This document shows positions 1-8,123 of a stretch of 32,670 bases of DNA, piece after piece. Both the position numbers and the translations under genes were made by a program. This DNA is from Bacteroides sp. 519 (lineage in GTDB: Bacteria; Bacteroidota; Bacteroidia; Bacteroidales; Bacteroidaceae): positions 136,182 through 168,851 of the forward strand of contig NZ_QVMJ01000006.1 of the NCBI RefSeq assembly GCF_010500955.1, read 5' to 3'. The notes beneath the pieces are model-generated. The model had not been told where the DNA came from and did no database searches. It saw nothing but the letters and a program-made list of their open reading frames with translations. Every line of letters begins with the position of its first letter. Within the stretch, counting starts at the first letter, position 1.

Positions 1-185
1 GTAATATGTGCATAACCCCGGGTGAGCAAAGCGTAACCCGGGGTATAACTCCCCTTGATTTTCTGAGCTCCGAAGGAGTTCAACCCTTTCAGGGCTGTTG
101 TGAGTGGAGTTTTGCCTACCCCGGGTTACGCTTTGCTCACCCGGGGTTATGCATAGTTAAAGCCCTTCGGGCTTATGCTACTTAC
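1..185. repeat. REP-like palindromic cluster with 37-bp perfect inverted repeat
   Basis: A perfect inverted repeat has its left arm at 9-45 and right arm at 117-153; each arm contains ACCCCGGGTGAGC and GCGTAACCCGGGG, so each arm is itself nearly palindromic. The interior holds a smaller CCCTTTCAGGG hairpin near 85-95, and a further hairpin AAGCCC-TTC-GGGCTT lies at 160-174. An open frame runs through 6-245 but reads across both arms and resembles no protein. Similar GC-rich nested hairpins occur at the other end of the window (32430-32600). The structure resembles REP/BIME-type intergenic elements; no RAYT transposase is present here. 186-318 holds no gene and only the promoter listed next. 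Confidence 0.75.
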
Positions 186-318
186 AATTTGCAACCCCAA
201 AAACACTTTCACGCTTTTTCTATCCCAAAGCACTTAATGAAGTAAAACAGAATATTTAAAGAGAAAAACCGTATAATTTTAGTTACAAATTATCATCAGG
301 TTCTTAAAAGGTTCATTC

Positions 319-326
319 TATCTTTG
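319..326 (+). promoter_or_regulatory. Bacteroidetes -7 promoter element TATCTTTG
   Basis: TATCTTTG matches the TAnnTTTG -7 consensus. It ends 42 bases before the ATG at 369. It argues against the in-frame TTG at 324, which lies inside the promoter. No clear TTTG -33 box is seen. Confidence 0.55.
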
Positions 327-368
327 TTGGCAGATAAGACAATTACTATTCAGCCAAACCCCTACCTT

Positions 369-1502
369 ATGATGATAGAATATTATTTGTATTATTTTTA
401 TTATACATTTCTTGGTTTTCCGTTAGTAATAAGGATTGCTGTTCTTTTTACTACAATAGCATGCCCTTTTATTTTGTTTTGTATAGTTAGGTTCATCCAT
501 ATAAAAAACAAAACGAAGAAGTATGCCCGATACAAAAAAAGATTGGAAGAGAAATACCAATCTCAACTGAGTGAAATACTTTCCGACAAAAGAATCTATA
601 TCTACAGTGACATTCATAATCTGCTGAAAGCAGACACCAAAAAGCTAAAGAAAAGAGACAAACAGATATTAACCGATATTTTTATAGAGCTATCCAGGCA
701 GATACCTGATCTTAACAACGACAACTACACCAATGCTATTGAATATTTCAGGATTCCGGCCTACTGGGAGCGAGAAATCAATTACGGCAATACAGCAACC
801 AAGTACAACGCTCTATGTAAGTTCGACGAAATGCACATAGACATTTCCGGATCGGTTATTACACCGATAACCTACAGCCGCAACAAACCATTACGCAAAA
901 AAGCCCGTGCATCTTTTATACACTTAAATAAACACACACCATTTAAGTTTTTCGGTGAAGATTTTGACTGCGACTTTAACAGCTGGGATAAAATTGAAAT
1001 CCACCGTTTCCTTTCATTAAAGAGAAAAGAAAGTGTGCCCTTACTAACCCAATGGATTAAAAGCGCAAAAAACAATCATTTTATCTGCTTCCTCATTGAT
1101 GAAATTAAAATCCTCCAGCAAAAAGAGTGTGCCCCTTTTCTGCATACATTGATTGAAAGCGACAACCTGATGATTAGTGAACATTGCATCGATGCATTGG
1201 GCGAATTAATGTATAGGCCTGCCGAAAAAACATTGATCGAAAAATATCCCTTACAACCTCTTTCAATACAACAAAGCATTATACGTACTGTTTCGAAACT
1301 GAAAACAGGAAAAGCGTTGTTGTTTTTAGAAAAAGCCTATCAAACCAATTACGACAACGAAAATGAGAAAATCATCCTCAAAGCTATTTATAATTATGGA
1401 GAAGAGGGAAGAAAACTCTTTGACGGATTGAAAAAAAAAGCTGTGGGTTTCTCTAAATTGGCTTTCGATCATGTGAGTAATCCATTAATTAAATTTGTGT
1501 GA
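369..1502 (+). CDS. Membrane-anchored HEAT-repeat-like protein
   Basis: This 377-residue protein has a hydrophobic N-terminal segment (about residues 17-41), then a basic stretch, a central region without recognisable motifs, and a C-terminal half (about 215-370) of repeated amphipathic helices. Phrases such as ESVPLLTQWIKS and CAPFLHTLIES, each followed by a paired helix, suggest HEAT or HEAT-like repeats. In Bacteroidetes such proteins often precede a family 2 glycosyltransferase, as here, where the next ATG is 2 bases after this stop. That pairing suggests a scaffold for a membrane glycosyltransferase; this is inference. The ATG at 369 (or the adjacent one at 372) was chosen because a promoter ends at 326 and the only earlier in-frame start is a TTG within it. 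Confidence 0.7.
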   Translation: MMIEYYLYYFYYTFLGFPLVIRIAVLFTTIACPFILFCIVRFIHIKNKTKKYARYKKRLEEKYQSQLSEILSDKRIYIYSDIHNLLKADTKKLKKRDKQILTDIFIELSRQIPDLNNDNYTNAIEYFRIPAYWEREINYGNTATKYNALCKFDEMHIDISGSVITPITYSRNKPLRKKARASFIHLNKHTPFKFFGEDFDCDFNSWDKIEIHRFLSLKRKESVPLLTQWIKSAKNNHFICFLIDEIKILQQKECAPFLHTLIESDNLMISEHCIDALGELMYRPAEKTLIEKYPLQPLSIQQSIIRTVSKLKTGKALLFLEKAYQTNYDNENEKIILKAIYNYGEEGRKLFDGLKKKAVGFSKLAFDHVSNPLIKFV

Positions 1503-1504
1503 GT

Positions 1505-2500
1505 ATGGTAGAGAGAATATCTTATTTTTATGAGTACCTTGTTTTTTTCTATGGATTCTTCATCATCATTTGTACGCTTATGCTTACGTATTTGAGTTAT
1601 CTCAATATTAAAAAGCATAAATGGCTATACAACAAAAGGAAAGAGGATATTCTTAAAGAATCGCCCTATTTACCGGGAATTTCGGTTATTGCCCCTGCAT
1701 ATAATGAAGCAACAACCATTATAACCAATGTACACTCTATGCTTACATTAGATTATCCTTTATTTGAGGTAATTATTGTAAACGATGGAAGTACAGACCA
1801 AACCCTCGACCTGTTGATCGAGGAATTTCAACTGGTTGAAACTCCTTTTGCCTATATTGAAAAGATAAAAACTAAACCCTTCAGGAGAATATTTAAATCC
1901 ACTAATCAAGAATACGGTATACTAACCGTTGTAGATAAAGAGAATGGAGGTACCAAGGCCGACGGCACCAATGCGGGCATTAACGCTTCGGTATTTCCGT
2001 ACTTTTTATGCACTGATGTAGATTGCATCCTCTCGCGCGATGTTTTAACCAAAATGATGCTCCCTATCCTCAATTCCACTAAACAAGTTATTGCTGTAGG
2101 TGCTACCCTCCGCATGGCAAATAGTTGTGAAATCGAACAAGGAGTTATTAAACGGGCCCGACCGCCACGGGGTAATACTTCGTGTGGATGCATACTTGTA
2201 GATGAATCTTCTTTTAAAGTGCTTCCCAGTGGTGGTAAAGGGTTTATTATACTTAAATACGATAGCGGTAAAAACGTTGGGTATGTTAAACAGTATGTCA
2301 CCATTCTGGCCAATCTGGAAGAAAAAGGCATGTACGAAGTTACTTTTGATGTTAACGTAGTACCCAATGCAGCATACACCCGCGATTACGAAGAGATATA
2401 TAACGATAAGAAAGAAAAAAGCGGTGGCATTAAAACCGCTGTCGATGGTAGAGAAAATCGATTGGGATATTATACTGATAATGATTTATCGGGTTATTGA
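1505..2500 (+). CDS. Chimeric ORF: truncated GT2 glycosyltransferase fused to DUF1573 C-terminal fragment
   Basis: Residues 1-221 of 331 are a GT2 glycosyltransferase: a membrane helix at about 10-33, the nucleotide-sugar start VIAPAYNEA (61-69), VNDGSTD (92-98), and a DxD metal motif in TDVD (170-173). The protein follows the usual order up to ANSCEIEQG...RPP (206-221) and then leaves the family abruptly; the acceptor-side region, QxxRW motif and C-terminal membrane helices are missing. From about residue 223 the sequence resembles the C-terminal part of a DUF1573 protein: SCGC (226-229), a PSGGKGFI-like turn, a beta-rich stretch, then VVPNAAYTRDYEE and a LGYYTD tail. That part lacks its own signal peptide and first strands. 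The junction is near base 2165-2172 and stays in frame. The glycosyltransferase is very probably inactive. A deletion between two genes, or an assembly misjoin, explains it best. An in-frame GTG at 1499 is an alternative start. Confidence 0.75.
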   Translation: MVERISYFYEYLVFFYGFFIIICTLMLTYLSYLNIKKHKWLYNKRKEDILKESPYLPGISVIAPAYNEATTIITNVHSMLTLDYPLFEVIIVNDGSTDQTLDLLIEEFQLVETPFAYIEKIKTKPFRRIFKSTNQEYGILTVVDKENGGTKADGTNAGINASVFPYFLCTDVDCILSRDVLTKMMLPILNSTKQVIAVGATLRMANSCEIEQGVIKRARPPRGNTSCGCILVDESSFKVLPSGGKGFIILKYDSGKNVGYVKQYVTILANLEEKGMYEVTFDVNVVPNAAYTRDYEEIYNDKKEKSGGIKTAVDGRENRLGYYTDNDLSGY

Positions 2501-2560
2501 AATGAACAAAAAGTTCTACTATTTGAATAACACATAGCATTTTACGCTGATTAAATGAAA

Positions 2561-2568
2561 TACATTTG
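2561..2568 (+). promoter_or_regulatory. -7 promoter element TACATTTG
   Basis: TACATTTG matches TAnnTTTG and lies 24 bases before the ATG at 2593. It supports that start rather than the in-frame TTG-type codon at 2566, which overlaps the element. No clear -33 TTTG is seen at the expected distance. Confidence 0.55.
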
Positions 2569-2592
2569 TACATTCAATTAAACAGTTGTATT

Positions 2593-3540
2593 ATGTTACC
2601 AATAAAAAACACTTTTCTGTTATTATCTCTTTTTTGTGCCTTGTTTATCTGTTGCACAAGTGCCGACAGCAAAAACATTAAGAAAGATTATCTGCCTATT
2701 GCCGATCCGTATATAATGACTTACAATGGCAAATATTATGCCTACGGTACAGGAGGCGACACCTCAGACGAAGGCTTTGCCTGTTATTCGTCCAGCAACC
2801 TGGTGTCCTGGAAACTTGAAGGGCAAGCATTATCTGCTACCGACTCGTATGGCACCTGGGGGTTCTGGGCACCCGAAGTATATTACATCGAATCGAAAAA
2901 GTTATTCTACATGTTCTACTCTACCGAGGAACATATTTGCGTAGCTACTTCTACTTCGCCAACGGGGCCTTTCCGCCAAGAAGTAAAGAAACCCATCTGG
3001 AATGAAAAAAGCATCGATACATCCCTTTTTATCGACGATGATGGAACACCATACCTCTATTTTGTACGTTTTACAAATGGCAATGTTATCTGGGTGGCCC
3101 AAATGACGGACGATTTAATGAGTATCAAAGAAGAAACACTAACCGAATGCATTACCGCCGAATTGCCGTGGGAGTTGCTACAGGCTAAAGTAGCCGAGGG
3201 GCCTTCGTTACTCAAGAAAAACGGCACATATTATATGATTTATTCTGCCAACCATTATCAAAATCAGGGGTATGGGGTAGGTTATGCAACAGCCTCATCG
3301 CCTTGTGGCCCTTGGACAAAATACGATGGAAACCCCATTTTACAAGGAGATAATGGTTTGGTTGGTACTGGGCATGGTGCTCCGTTCCAATCTGTTGATG
3401 GCAGTTGGAAGTATATTTTCCATGCACATTGGAGCACAAAAAAGATACATCCACGCACTTCTTTTATTAAGAATTTCTCTATTTCGGACCAAGGGGTGGT
3501 TTCTATTAGTGGAGAAACGGTTAGGCCTGGGGTGGAATAG
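2593..3540 (+). CDS. Glycoside hydrolase family 43 protein (exported)
   Basis: A 315-residue protein with an N-terminal hydrophobic signal (about 7-21) ending in CC; it may be a lipoprotein, though the lipobox is not canonical. The body has the five-bladed GH43 layout with all three acidic residues: general base Asp38 in IADPYI, the pKa-modulating Asp142 in SIDTSLF, and general acid Glu202 in VAEGPSL. WAPEV (92-96) is another conserved GH43 patch. GH43 enzymes are inverting arabinofuranosidases, arabinanases or beta-xylosidases acting on plant-type polysaccharides. The substrate cannot be told from this sequence. No SusC/SusD pair or other glycosidase flanks it, so it is not in a recognisable polysaccharide utilisation locus within this window. 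Confidence 0.88.
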   Translation: MLPIKNTFLLLSLFCALFICCTSADSKNIKKDYLPIADPYIMTYNGKYYAYGTGGDTSDEGFACYSSSNLVSWKLEGQALSATDSYGTWGFWAPEVYYIESKKLFYMFYSTEEHICVATSTSPTGPFRQEVKKPIWNEKSIDTSLFIDDDGTPYLYFVRFTNGNVIWVAQMTDDLMSIKEETLTECITAELPWELLQAKVAEGPSLLKKNGTYYMIYSANHYQNQGYGVGYATASSPCGPWTKYDGNPILQGDNGLVGTGHGAPFQSVDGSWKYIFHAHWSTKKIHPRTSFIKNFSISDQGVVSISGETVRPGVE

Positions 3541-3613
3541 AATCTGTACCTCTGTGTGTTTGTTCAGAAAAAAATAGTTTAAATCAGAACGAAACTTTAT
3601 CCCTATTTTTATA

Positions 3614-3621
3614 TACATTTA
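3614..3621 (+). promoter_or_regulatory. Possible -7 promoter element TACATTTA upstream of pdxB
   Basis: One mismatch from TAnnTTTG, 15 bases before the pdxB ATG. The spacing suits a short Bacteroidetes leader, but the match is imperfect. Confidence 0.3.
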
Positions 3622-3636
3622 CTTCAAAAAAGAGAA

Positions 3637-4677
3637 ATGAGAATAATTATAGACGATAAAATACCTTTTATTGCCGATCCTATCAGGCAAATAACAGATG
3701 ATGTTCTTTTTGTTCCCGGAAGTAAATTCACACCCGACATTGTAAAAAATGCCGATGCATTAATTGTCCGTACCCGTACCAAATGTAACAAGCAGCTTCT
3801 TGAAGGCAGTAAAGTACAGTTTATTGCAACCGCAACCATCGGTTTCGATCATATTGATACGGAATACTGCCGGCAGAAAGGTATTGTTTGGACAAATGCG
3901 CCCGGCAGCAATTCTGCATCTGTAGCCCAATACATCGAATCATGTTTGATTTTGTTAGAGCCTGAATCTAACTTCCCATTGAAAGATAAAACAATAGGGA
4001 TAATAGGAGTTGGAAACGTTGGTAGCAAAATTAAAACTGTAGCCGAAAGTTTGGGACTGAATGTTCTACTAAACGACCCTCCCCGGGCAGCAGCCGAAGG
4101 TAAAGCCGGGTTTGCAGAGATAGATGAGATTCTTGAAAACAGTGATATTATAACCTTCCATGTTCCCCTTGTTAAGGATGGACAGTATAAAACCTGGCAT
4201 CTGGGCAATGAAAACTTCTTCAATTCGCTAAAACGAAAACCTGTTATTATAAATACGTCGCGTGGCGAAGTGATAAACACCCAAGCCATTCTTGCAGCAT
4301 TAGAGAGCCATAAAATAGCTAATGCAATTATTGATGTATGGGAGAATGAACCCGAAATAGATAGGACATTGTTAGATAAGGCCATTATATCGACCCCACA
4401 TATTGCCGGATATTCTGCTGATGGTAAAGCAAATGCAACACGTATGTCGCTCGAAGCATTATGCAAACATTTTAATATTGATACTCATTTCAGTGTTATC
4501 CCTCCACCGCCGGAGAATAATGTTATTACAGCAAACTCTATGAATGAGGCTCTGATTAAGATATACGATCCACGGATTGATAGCCGTATGCTGAAAGAAC
4601 AGCCGGAACTGTTTGAATGGTTACGGGGGAATTATCCGGTAAGGAGGGAGAAGGGGGCGTTTGGGATTAAGAATTAA
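3637..4677 (+). CDS. pdxB: Erythronate-4-phosphate dehydrogenase
   Basis: PdxB oxidises 4-phosphoerythronate, the second step of the DXP-dependent pyridoxal 5'-phosphate pathway, in the cytoplasm. The 346-residue protein has the D-2-hydroxyacid dehydrogenase layout: an N-terminal half-domain, the Rossmann motif GVGNVG (124-129), and catalytic Arg209 (NTSRGE), Glu238 (ENEPE) and His255 (TPHIAG). FIADPIRQI near the N terminus and the proline-rich VIPPPPENN in the C-terminal region are typical of PdxB rather than of other family members. The last residues (after RGNYPVRRE) are encoded in simple ATTAAGAATTAAGAA sequence that leads into the repeat at 4691, so the original C terminus may have been altered. 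Confidence 0.93.
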   Translation: MRIIIDDKIPFIADPIRQITDDVLFVPGSKFTPDIVKNADALIVRTRTKCNKQLLEGSKVQFIATATIGFDHIDTEYCRQKGIVWTNAPGSNSASVAQYIESCLILLEPESNFPLKDKTIGIIGVGNVGSKIKTVAESLGLNVLLNDPPRAAAEGKAGFAEIDEILENSDIITFHVPLVKDGQYKTWHLGNENFFNSLKRKPVIINTSRGEVINTQAILAALESHKIANAIIDVWENEPEIDRTLLDKAIISTPHIAGYSADGKANATRMSLEALCKHFNIDTHFSVIPPPPENNVITANSMNEALIKIYDPRIDSRMLKEQPELFEWLRGNYPVRREKGAFGIKN

Positions 4678-4690
4678 GAATGTGATGCGG

Positions 4691-4933
4691 GTTTTTACGG
4701 ACCCTCCGCCCTTTGGGCACCTCCCCTTTGCAGGGCAGGGCTGTTAAGTTCTAATATTTTAACCGCAGAGTTTCGCGGATTAACGCGGAGTTTTTAATTT
4801 CTATGCAGCATTGAATATTAAACTCTGCGAAACTCTGCGTACTCTGCGGTTAAAAAAGAATAGTTAAATCAGAACTTAACAGCCCTGCCCAGCAAAGGGG
4901 AGGTGCCCAAAGGGCGGAGGGGTCCGTAAAAAC
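4691..4933. repeat. Large nested inverted repeat between convergent pdxB and helicase genes
   Basis: Outer arms of about 62 bp (4691-4752 and 4871-4933) are reverse complements apart from one substitution and one extra G. Each contains the local palindromes CCGCCCTTTGGGCACC and AGGGCAGGGCTGTTAAG. The interval between the arms holds a second mirrored repeat, listed separately. Transcripts from both sides would form long hairpins, so a bidirectional terminator role is plausible. Confidence 0.8.
4754..4858. repeat. Dispersed mirrored-tandem element, copy A (CGCAGAGTT arms)
   Basis: The left arm has degenerate CGCAGAGTTT/CGCGGATTAA units, the centre is CTATGCAGCATTG, and the right arm repeats AACTCTGCG in reverse complement. 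A nearly identical copy of about 100 bp sits at 31516-31618; the two differ by a 2-base indel and two or three substitutions. Here it is inserted between the arms of the larger inverted repeat. Confidence 0.8.
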
Positions 4934-4942
4934 TACGCAGTT

Positions 4943-6829
4943 CTATTTCTTCGGCTTACGTCTCGCCCAACCCTCTTCCGCAAAATCCGGTTGATCCCCT
5001 TTAAAGAATTGTTTCCAATCCTCGTTCTTTTTAGGACCACGGTCGGAGGAGTATCCTCTTTCTTCTCTGCTGGCTTTGGGCTTTCTTGTGTTATTCTCTT
5101 TTGCCTGTGGGCGTGCAGTTCTGGAACGATTTGATGTGTCGCGATCGCGTCTTCCCGACGGAGGAGTGCTACCAGCTTCATCTCCAGCTATTTCAACTGT
5201 TATTTTTCTTCCACCGAAGGTTACATTATTCATTGATTTAACCAGGTCTTTAGCCTGTTTCTCATCTACTTCGAAGAAAGAAAAGCTTTTCAGCAAATCA
5301 ATCTTGCCTATTTTAACGCGTCGTTTGCTGTTTTTATTGATCAAATCAATCAATTGAGGCGGGAAAAAGCTATCGGCTTTACCCAAACTGATAAATATGC
5401 GGGTATAACCGGGTTCGGCCTTTCTGTTTCTTTTTTCTGTTGAGCTTTCACTACCACGGCGGTCACGATCAGGACGGTCGGACCGGTCACGACGACTATC
5501 CGATGGTATTTCTATCTCTTCGCGGTCACGATAATATTCAAGGAAACGATTAAACTCTAAAGACACCATACGTTTGATTATATCCTCTTTATCCAACCAT
5601 TCCAGCTTGCGATAAATGTCGGGCATATAATCATTGATTTCGTCTTCGTTCACCTTCACTTTTTCGATTTCATCGATAACTTTCAACAATTGTTGCTCGC
5701 AGATTTGTTTGTTGCTGGGCATTTCGCCTGCAATAAACTTCTTGCCGATAATACGTTCAATATCACGCATTTTGCCTTTTTCGCGAAGGTTGATGATGGC
5801 AATAGATGTACCGGTTTTACCAGCACGTCCTGTTCTACCACTACGGTGGGTATAACTTTCCGAATCATCGGGTAAACCGTAGTTAATAACATGTGTCAGG
5901 TCGTCAACATCCAATCCGCGTGCAGCAACATCGGTAGCAACAAGTAATTGAAGGTTTCTGATACGGAATTTCTGCATAACGGCATCACGTTGAGCCTGCG
6001 ACAGTTCGCCATGAAGCGAATCGGCATTGTATCCTTCCTGCATCAATTTATCGGCAATTTCCTGTGTCTCTTTACGGGTACGGCAGAAGATTATACCATA
6101 TATTTGCGGATAGAAATCGACTACACGTTTCAGTGCAGCATATTTATCTTTTGCATGCACTACATAAGCTATATGCTTTACAGTGTTGGTACTTTCGTTT
6201 TTACGGCCAATGGTTATTTCTTTAGCATTGTGCAGGTAGTTTTTAGAAATGCGTGCAATTTCGGGGCTCATTGTTGCCGAGAAAAGCAGTGTGTTTCTTT
6301 CTTGGGGCACTTCGGCCAATATTGCATTCAGGCTTTCGGTAAAGCCCATGTTAAGCATCTCGTCGGCTTCATCGAGCACAACGTTACTTACAGTAGACAG
6401 GGATACGGTTTTACGCTCCATCAAGTCTAATAAACGTCCGGGAGTAGCAACAATTACATGTACTCCTTTCTTTAAATTACGTATCTGGCTGTCGATAGAT
6501 GAACCTCCATATACCGGAATAACTTTCAGTCCGTTAATGTATTTGGAATAATCGTTTAAGTCACCGGCAATCTGCAAACACAATTCGCGTGTAGGGCACA
6601 ATATAAGGGATTGTGGTGCCCTGTTCTTAACATCTACTTTTTGAATGATGGGTAAGCCAAATGCTGCGGTTTTTCCTGTTCCTGTTTGTGCGAGCGCTAC
6701 TACATCGTTGTTTTCACCTAAAAGATATGGAATCACTTCTTCTTGTACAGGCATGGGAGCAACGTATCCCATCTCTTCAATTGCTTTAAGTATTTCCGCA
6801 GAAACACCTAAGTCTTCAAATTTCTTCAT
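4943..6829 (-). CDS. DEAD-box ATP-dependent RNA helicase with C-terminal RNA-binding domain
   Basis: A 628-residue cytoplasmic RNA helicase of the DeaD/CsdA-DbpA type. Visible motifs in order: Q-motif (Phe4 to Gln29), AQTGTGKT (47-54), PTRELC (79-84), TPGR (129-132), DEAD (153-156), SAT (184-186), then RGLDV and HRSGRTGR in the second RecA domain. A DbpA-type RRM-like domain starts with TRIFISLGKADSF and ends near VEIAGDEAG. A basic, low-complexity tail rich in Arg, Lys, Ser and Asp follows, and an RGSES/DRRD-rich linker precedes the RRM. Such helicases remodel rRNA and mRNA, commonly in ribosome assembly and cold adaptation. The leader between promoter 6946-6953 and the ATG contains a mirrored repeat ending 5 bases from the start codon. 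Confidence 0.93.
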   Translation of the reverse strand: MKKFEDLGVSAEILKAIEEMGYVAPMPVQEEVIPYLLGENNDVVALAQTGTGKTAAFGLPIIQKVDVKNRAPQSLILCPTRELCLQIAGDLNDYSKYINGLKVIPVYGGSSIDSQIRNLKKGVHVIVATPGRLLDLMERKTVSLSTVSNVVLDEADEMLNMGFTESLNAILAEVPQERNTLLFSATMSPEIARISKNYLHNAKEITIGRKNESTNTVKHIAYVVHAKDKYAALKRVVDFYPQIYGIIFCRTRKETQEIADKLMQEGYNADSLHGELSQAQRDAVMQKFRIRNLQLLVATDVAARGLDVDDLTHVINYGLPDDSESYTHRSGRTGRAGKTGTSIAIINLREKGKMRDIERIIGKKFIAGEMPSNKQICEQQLLKVIDEIEKVKVNEDEINDYMPDIYRKLEWLDKEDIIKRMVSLEFNRFLEYYRDREEIEIPSDSRRDRSDRPDRDRRGSESSTEKRNRKAEPGYTRIFISLGKADSFFPPQLIDLINKNSKRRVKIGKIDLLKSFSFFEVDEKQAKDLVKSMNNVTFGGRKITVEIAGDEAGSTPPSGRRDRDTSNRSRTARPQAKENNTRKPKASREERGYSSDRGPKKNEDWKQFFKGDQPDFAEEGWARRKPKK

Positions 6830-6834
6830 TAAAT

Positions 6835-6937
6835 GAGTTTTAAGTAATAAGTCCTAAGTTTTAAGTTATAAGTCCATCCAACCCACAGTAACAGCAAACT
6901 TATTACTTAAAACTTAGAACTTACTACCCAAAACTTA
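6835..6937. repeat. Mirrored-tandem element in the helicase leader (AAGTTTTAAG-type arms)
   Basis: The left arm (6835-6873) has degenerate AGTTTTAAGTAATAAGT units. The right arm (6898-6937) carries ACTTATTACTTAAAACTT in reverse complement, around a 24-base AT/CA-rich centre. The element fills most of the leader between the promoter and the helicase ATG, so the mRNA would begin with a hairpin covering the region next to the start codon. Confidence 0.75.
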
Positions 6938-6945
6938 ATCGGGCG

Positions 6946-6953
6946 CAAAGATA
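6946..6953 (-). promoter_or_regulatory. -7 promoter element for the helicase gene
   Basis: The minus strand reads TATCTTTG followed by CGCCC, a perfect TAnnTTTG. It lies just after the phosphatase stop codon and upstream of the helicase leader, so the helicase can be transcribed independently of the phosphatase gene. Confidence 0.6.
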
Positions 6954-6960
6954 GGTATTT

Positions 6961-8019
6961 TCAATTTAACAAAATGTTTTTCAGGTGTTTAATTTCATCC
7001 TCGGTCAAACCAATCCCTTTGTGAAGATAGTTGGTAACATCACCATAATTCTTTTCAATCTGCTGTCGGGCAGCATCAAGGAAGCCCTCACGAGCGGTGA
7101 AAAGGGTAGTTATTGCCTCCTGAGAACTAAACGGAAGATTATAGGCATAGCCGGAGGCCGAAGGTATATCAAAGAAATCATTGCTCATGCGATAATCGGA
7201 CATTACAACATCATCGCTCATACCTAAAGCAGATAATACAAGGGCAGATGCAATGGCGGTTCTCCCCTTTCCTGTTGTGCAGGAAATAACCAGCGGATAG
7301 TTGTCTTCTTCCAATAACACATCAAAGACCTGACGGTATTCTTTGCGGAAATAGGTTACCATATCCTGATTAATACGAACCATGAGCCGGTAAACACTAT
7401 CGTTTTTTATTTTACCACTCCGAAGATCGCGCACAACATCTCTTGTTTTTATCGTACTGATCGGAATGTTTATGATATTGAAGGATTCATCAACCAGCCT
7501 TGGACTTTCTTTTATCTCAGCTTCCGACCGAAGGTCAATTATGGTTTTTATACCCATATTCTTCAGTTCTTTATGCGAGGAGTAAGAAAGGCTTTCTATT
7601 TGTCCCGACCGATAGAGTAAACCCCATTGGGTTGTTTTCTTTCGGGTATTAGCTAAACCGCCAATATCGCGAAAGTTTTGTATGCCCGGAATATTCACAT
7701 TCCGACTTCCAACTGTTTTGCGATAACGGTTGTCGAACACTAGTTTGTAGTAAAATCGTTCGGTTGGATCGGAAGAAACGATGGTAATACGCTGATCGGA
7801 TATATCGGCCGAAGCTACCAAAGCTTTCTCCATAATACGGTTAGGATCGGTTGAAGCGTATATTTTTACTTTACCCGGAATAACCGGCGTAGTTTCCCAT
7901 TTAATAATATGATTACCTACACTATTTTCTTCGCATACCACAGATATATCGGGTGAATTACCTGAGCATGATGGGAAAAGGAAAACAGAAGCCAAGCAAC
8001 CAAAGAGAATTCTATTCAT
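6961..8019 (-). CDS. Exported tyrosine/serine phosphatase-family lipoprotein
   Basis: A 352-residue protein with a signal peptide ending in the lipobox-like FPSC (15-18), so probably a periplasmic lipoprotein. Residues 25-105 look like a beta-rich N-terminal domain. From NIPGIQNFRDIGG (109-121) through LLYRSGQ (134-140) and IDLRSEAE (161-168) it follows the tyrosine phosphatase family often called Y_phosphatase3. The catalytic CX5R loop is Cys247-TTGKG-Arg253. Two features of that loop are unusual: the residue before Cys is Ser instead of the common His, and the usual AGKDRT is TGKGRT. The nucleophile and Arg are kept, so activity is likely but the substrate is unknown. A TATCTTTG promoter lies 26 bases upstream on the same strand. 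Confidence 0.85.
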   Translation of the reverse strand: MNRILFGCLASVFLFPSCSGNSPDISVVCEENSVGNHIIKWETTPVIPGKVKIYASTDPNRIMEKALVASADISDQRITIVSSDPTERFYYKLVFDNRYRKTVGSRNVNIPGIQNFRDIGGLANTRKKTTQWGLLYRSGQIESLSYSSHKELKNMGIKTIIDLRSEAEIKESPRLVDESFNIINIPISTIKTRDVVRDLRSGKIKNDSVYRLMVRINQDMVTYFRKEYRQVFDVLLEEDNYPLVISCTTGKGRTAIASALVLSALGMSDDVVMSDYRMSNDFFDIPSASGYAYNLPFSSQEAITTLFTAREGFLDAARQQIEKNYGDVTNYLHKGIGLTEDEIKHLKNILLN

Positions 8020-8044
8020 AAACTAACCTTCTACACTTTGTTCA

Positions 8045-8052
8045 CAAAGATA
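8045..8052 (-). promoter_or_regulatory. -7 promoter element for the phosphatase gene
   Basis: The minus strand reads TATCTTTG, a perfect TAnnTTTG, about 26 bases upstream of the phosphatase ATG. No -33 TTTG at the usual distance. Confidence 0.55.
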
Positions 8053-8123
8053 GAAAATCTAACTTCATATAAATATTTGTTTGCTATAATTAGAGAAAGT
8101 ATAAACCTTTTAACAAGTTGAGA

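Noticed and set aside
6..245. Open frame of 79 codons at the left edge
   Set aside because: It reads through both arms of a perfect inverted repeat and has no family resemblance or promoter.
1906..2379. 157-codon minus-strand frame across the glycosyltransferase/DUF1573 join
   Set aside because: No similarity to known proteins; the plus strand carries recognisable motifs on both sides of the join.
2593..3540. Polysaccharide utilisation locus
   Set aside because: A lone GH43 gene without SusC/SusD, regulator or other glycosidases.
3849..4466. 205-codon minus-strand frame inside pdxB
   Set aside because: Antisense shadow of a strongly conserved gene.
5948..6430. 160-codon plus-strand frame inside the DEAD-box helicase
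   Set aside because: Antisense shadow of a conserved gene with all helicase motifs.
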